This document shows, in pieces, positions 4,543-6,582 of a stretch of 6,582 nucleotides of DNA. Within the stretch, counting starts at the first letter, position 1, and every line of letters starts with the position of its first letter. Source of the stretch: Lachnoclostridium sp. UBA6475 (GTDB lineage: Bacteria > Bacillota > Clostridia > Lachnospirales > Lachnospiraceae); contig DJNB01000170.1 of assembly GCA_002435545.1 (NCBI GenBank), positions 19,250-25,831 of the forward strand, written 5' to 3'. Under the pieces are notes generated by a model that did no database searches, was not told the origin of the DNA, and was given only the letters and a program-made list of their open reading frames with translations. The position numbers were made by a program, and so were the translations under genes.

Positions 4543-6276
4543 ATGAAATCGCAGAAAAAAAGTAAAAAGAAAAAGGGAATGCGTCTGGCATTCAAATTGA
4601 GTTTAACGGTGTCCATACCGCTTCTGCTGATCACGTTGATAGCAATTGCAGTCAGCGCAGGAAAGCAGAACGGCATATCAAAGGACTTGGTAGAGCGTGA
4701 GATCAGCGGAATCGCAGCCAGTGTAAGAGAAGCTTACACAGAGATGGGAGATGGCGCAGATTTTACGATGAGTGGCAATACATTGAAAAAAGGAAATGTG
4801 ACAATAAGTGAAAATTATGAACTCATTGATAAACTGAAACAGGAAAGACAAGTAGAATTATCTGTATTCTATGGAGATACCCGTGTTCTTACGACATTGA
4901 AAGACGGTTCAGGAAAACGCGAGATCAATACGAAGATGTCGAAAGAAGTATATGATACGGTACAAAGTGGAAAAGATTACTACTCCGGTAATCTGGAATT
5001 GTTTGGAACACCGTATTCCGGTTATTATGTGCCATTGTATCAGCCGAATTCCGATAAAGTCGTGGGAAGTATTTTCTGCGGAAGAAGTCAGGCAGAAGTC
5101 AATGCGGCAGTCCGTAATACCGTTGTTTCCATGATGTTATCCATGCTGGGTGTTTTTGTGGTTGCCATTGCCATCGGTATGTTTGTGATTACAAGAATTG
5201 TAAAACATCTGGATGGAGCCGTAGATCATCTTGGAACATTGTCGAAGGGTGTCCTGAATCTGGAGATGAAGCAGAATCTTGTGGCAAGAAAAGACGAAGT
5301 TGGAGATATCGCCCGCGCGATTCAGCGTCTTGTCGATTCCATGCGTGATATCATTACCAACATTACGACGACGACCCAGTCACTCCAGGGATTTTCAGAA
5401 GAATTTTCCGCTTCCTTTGACCACATTGCAGAGTCGATTAACAATGTAAATATCGCGGTAGATGAGATTGCCAATGGATCATCGAATCAGGCAGCAGAGA
5501 CGATGAATGCCAGTCAGAAAGTGACGCAGATGGGCAACGCGCTGGATCAGACCGCTGCAAATGTAGAGACGCTTGGCAGCAGTTCAGAAAAAATGCGTAA
5601 GTATAACAAAACGGCAGCTCAAAATCTGAATGAATTGTATGATATCAGCGAGACGACAAAATCTTCTGTCCTTCTGGTTCAGAATCAGACAAACCAGACC
5701 AATGATTCTGCACAGGAGATCCGCGAGGCAACCGAGTTAATTACAGATATTGCCAATCAGACCAATCTTCTTTCCCTTAATGCGAGCATTGAAGCGGCAA
5801 GAGCTGGGGAAAACGGACGCGGCTTTGCCGTTGTGGCAGATGAGATCCGTAACTTGTCAGAACAGTCCAGAGAGTCTGCAGAACATATTGTGGAAATTGT
5901 AAATACATTGATCGCTAATTCGAATACAAGTGTTAGTACGATGAATGAAGTGGCAGAAAATATCCGCACGCAAAATGCGAAGATTGAAGAGACCGGAGAA
6001 ATGTTCCGCTCCCTGAATGCAGAAATTTCAGAGGTATCGGAAGCCATTGAAAAAATCCGGAAGCAGACAGAGGCACTGGATGTCCAGAAGACAGAGGTGC
6101 TGGATATCGTGGACGGACTGGCTGCGATTGCCGAGCAGAATGCAGCAGGAACGCAGGAAACATCTGCTTCTATGGCAGAATTCCATGAGATTATCGATTC
6201 CTGTCATGAAGCTACGGAGGAATTGACAAAACTTGCTCAGAATCTGGCAGATCATACAGAGCAGTTCACATTATAA
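4543..6276 (+). CDS. Methyl-accepting chemotaxis protein with extracellular Cache-type sensor
   Basis: This 577-residue transmembrane chemoreceptor signals through CheW/CheA to the flagellar motor. A Lys-rich start (2-13) precedes membrane helix 1 at about 14-38. The outside sensor, about 40-190, resembles a single Cache domain: VELSVFYGDTRVLTTL, then DYYSGNLELFGTPYSGYYVPLY and VVGSIFCGRS. Membrane helix 2 is about 193-218, and a HAMP domain with DEVG at 251-254 follows. The long coiled coil has the conserved hairpin tip ITDIANQTNLLSLNASIEAA (400-419) then RAGENGRGFAVVADE (420-434). Arms of about 22 heptads each side suggest the long 44-heptad class seen in Bacillus, by rough count. GFSEEFSAS (283-291) resembles a methylation site. 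There is no C-terminal CheR-tethering pentapeptide (it ends HTEQFTL). The ligand is not predictable. The gene is a single unit with no che genes adjacent. Confidence 0.95.
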   Translation: MKSQKKSKKKKGMRLAFKLSLTVSIPLLLITLIAIAVSAGKQNGISKDLVEREISGIAASVREAYTEMGDGADFTMSGNTLKKGNVTISENYELIDKLKQERQVELSVFYGDTRVLTTLKDGSGKREINTKMSKEVYDTVQSGKDYYSGNLELFGTPYSGYYVPLYQPNSDKVVGSIFCGRSQAEVNAAVRNTVVSMMLSMLGVFVVAIAIGMFVITRIVKHLDGAVDHLGTLSKGVLNLEMKQNLVARKDEVGDIARAIQRLVDSMRDIITNITTTTQSLQGFSEEFSASFDHIAESINNVNIAVDEIANGSSNQAAETMNASQKVTQMGNALDQTAANVETLGSSSEKMRKYNKTAAQNLNELYDISETTKSSVLLVQNQTNQTNDSAQEIREATELITDIANQTNLLSLNASIEAARAGENGRGFAVVADEIRNLSEQSRESAEHIVEIVNTLIANSNTSVSTMNEVAENIRTQNAKIEETGEMFRSLNAEISEVSEAIEKIRKQTEALDVQKTEVLDIVDGLAAIAEQNAAGTQETSASMAEFHEIIDSCHEATEELTKLAQNLADHTEQFTL

Positions 6277-6327
6277 TAGAAAGATTAATCGATTTCAAAA
6301 CTGTTGTTTTTCTTTTTCACAGTTACA

Positions 6328-6341
6328 TCAAAAGCTTTTGA
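6328..6341. promoter_or_regulatory. Perfect 14-bp palindrome downstream of the chemoreceptor gene
   Basis: TCAAAAGCTTTTGA is a perfect palindrome without a loop, so it is more like a protein-binding site than a hairpin. No promoter is placed beside it, and it may be chance in AT-rich DNA. Confidence 0.35.
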
Positions 6342-6368
6342 ATCATTCTTTTTCGAAGGTGATATTGT

Positions 6369-6411
6369 ACCGGCAGGTGCGGACGTATTGCGGCTGTGGC
6401 CTGCCGGTTTT
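6369..6411 (+). terminator. Probable terminator hairpin after the chemoreceptor gene
   Basis: ACCGGCAGG (6369-6377) pairs perfectly with CCTGCCGGT (6400-6408), followed by a T-run (TTTTATCTT). It is the only good hairpin after the gene, 92 bases past the stop. The 22-nt, GC-rich loop is unusually long for a simple terminator, and the T-run is short, so it may instead be a small repeated palindromic element that also ends transcription. Confidence 0.6.
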
Positions 6412-6482
6412 ATCTTGGCATCTACAAAATCAATCAGATGAAATTTCCTATCCATTTCAAGAATTATATTGTTTAGGGTGAC

Positions 6483-6560
6483 AGGTGCAAATAATGCAAA
6501 TTTTAAAGGTGCTGTAGGTGCAAATAACTTCAAAATTTATTTGATAATTGGTGCAGATTA
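6483..6560. repeat. Three copies of a GGTGCARATWA motif at exact 33-bp spacing
   Basis: GGTGCAAATAATG starts at 6484, GGTGCAAATAACT at 6517 and GGTGCAGATTATG at 6550. The first two share AGGTGCAAATAA. A partial GGTGCT lies at 6508. The spacing of 33 bp is about three helical turns. The third copy sits between the -35 and -10 of the right-edge promoter, the position of a classic operator. The stretch read as protein gives a Gly-Ala-Asn pattern, but no start or ribosome binding site supports coding. Confidence 0.75.
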
Positions 6561-6569
6561 TGGTACAAT
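6541..6569 (+). promoter_or_regulatory. Sigma-A promoter facing a gene beyond the right edge
   Basis: TTGATA (6541-6546) and TACAAT (6564-6569) are 17 bp apart, each five of six, with an extended -10 TGG (6561-6563). Transcription would start near 6576. The downstream gene is outside the window. Confidence 0.7.
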
Positions 6570-6582
6570 TCTTAAGTGAAGT

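Larger units (their letters stand above)
6277..6582. other. Gene-free right end of the window
   Basis: Apart from the palindrome, hairpin, repeats and promoter listed separately, I see no gene here. Open frames exist on both strands but lack ribosome binding sites; the minus-strand one (6285-6533) starts with TTG and runs across the hairpin. No tRNA or rRNA pattern is visible. Confidence 0.7.

Noticed and set aside
6285..6533. Minus-strand 82-codon open frame at the right end
   Set aside because: It starts with TTG, has no ribosome binding site, crosses the terminator-like hairpin, and its N-terminal LFAP repeats are just the 33-bp DNA repeat read in reverse.
6442..6576. Plus-strand frame reading Gly-Ala-Asn repeats (GANNANFKGAVGANN)
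   Set aside because: Tempting as the tail of a repeat protein, but the frame is closed by a stop at 6439, has no start with a ribosome binding site, and overlaps a good promoter.

Overview
The window looks like ordinary chromosome from a low-GC Gram-positive anaerobe of class Clostridia, most likely Lachnospiraceae. The reasons are AT-rich intergenic DNA, strong AGGAGG-type ribosome binding sites, sigma-A promoters with extended -10 TGn elements, and the gene set: a long-form L25/Ctc protein, a Cache-type chemoreceptor, a FliB-family flagellin methylase, and a PD-(D/E)XK protein of the Rpn/'nuclease family transposase' type common in gut Clostridia. The assignment rests on family resemblance only.

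Layout. 1-92: upstream region with three A6 tracts phased at 11 bp, then a weak promoter. 93-1196 (+): Fic-domain AMP-transferase with an N-terminal inhibitory motif and a C-terminal winged helix. 1210-2286 (-): FliB-type lysine-N-methylase, converging tail to tail on the fic gene with a 13-bp gap and no visible terminator. 2287-2583: divergent intergenic region holding promoters in both directions and three imperfect 20-bp direct repeats. 2584-3609 (+): Rpn-like PD-(D/E)XK protein with seven Gly-Leu-type tetrapeptides near its C-terminus. 3610-3813: strong promoter and a leader of about 107 nt. 3814-4404 (+): ribosomal protein L25/Ctc, followed by a very good intrinsic terminator. 4543-6276 (+): methyl-accepting chemotaxis protein. 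6277-6582: no gene; a GC-rich hairpin, a short palindrome, and a promoter facing off the right edge with a three-copy GGTGCA motif at exactly 33-bp spacing.

The genes are mostly single transcription units and do not form one operon. The two motility-related genes (fliB-like and the chemoreceptor) both carry a TAAA-N14/15-NNCGAT sequence upstream resembling a sigma-28/sigma-D promoter, which would tie them to a flagellar regulon elsewhere in the genome. For four of the five genes the longest reading frame overshoots the true start; the start was moved to the ATG preceded by a properly spaced Shine-Dalgarno sequence.

I see no convincing novel multi-gene system. The best leads are regulatory: the 20-bp repeat array upstream of the Rpn-like gene, the 33-bp-spaced motif at the right-edge promoter, the phased A-tracts upstream of fic, and the sigma-28-like sites.
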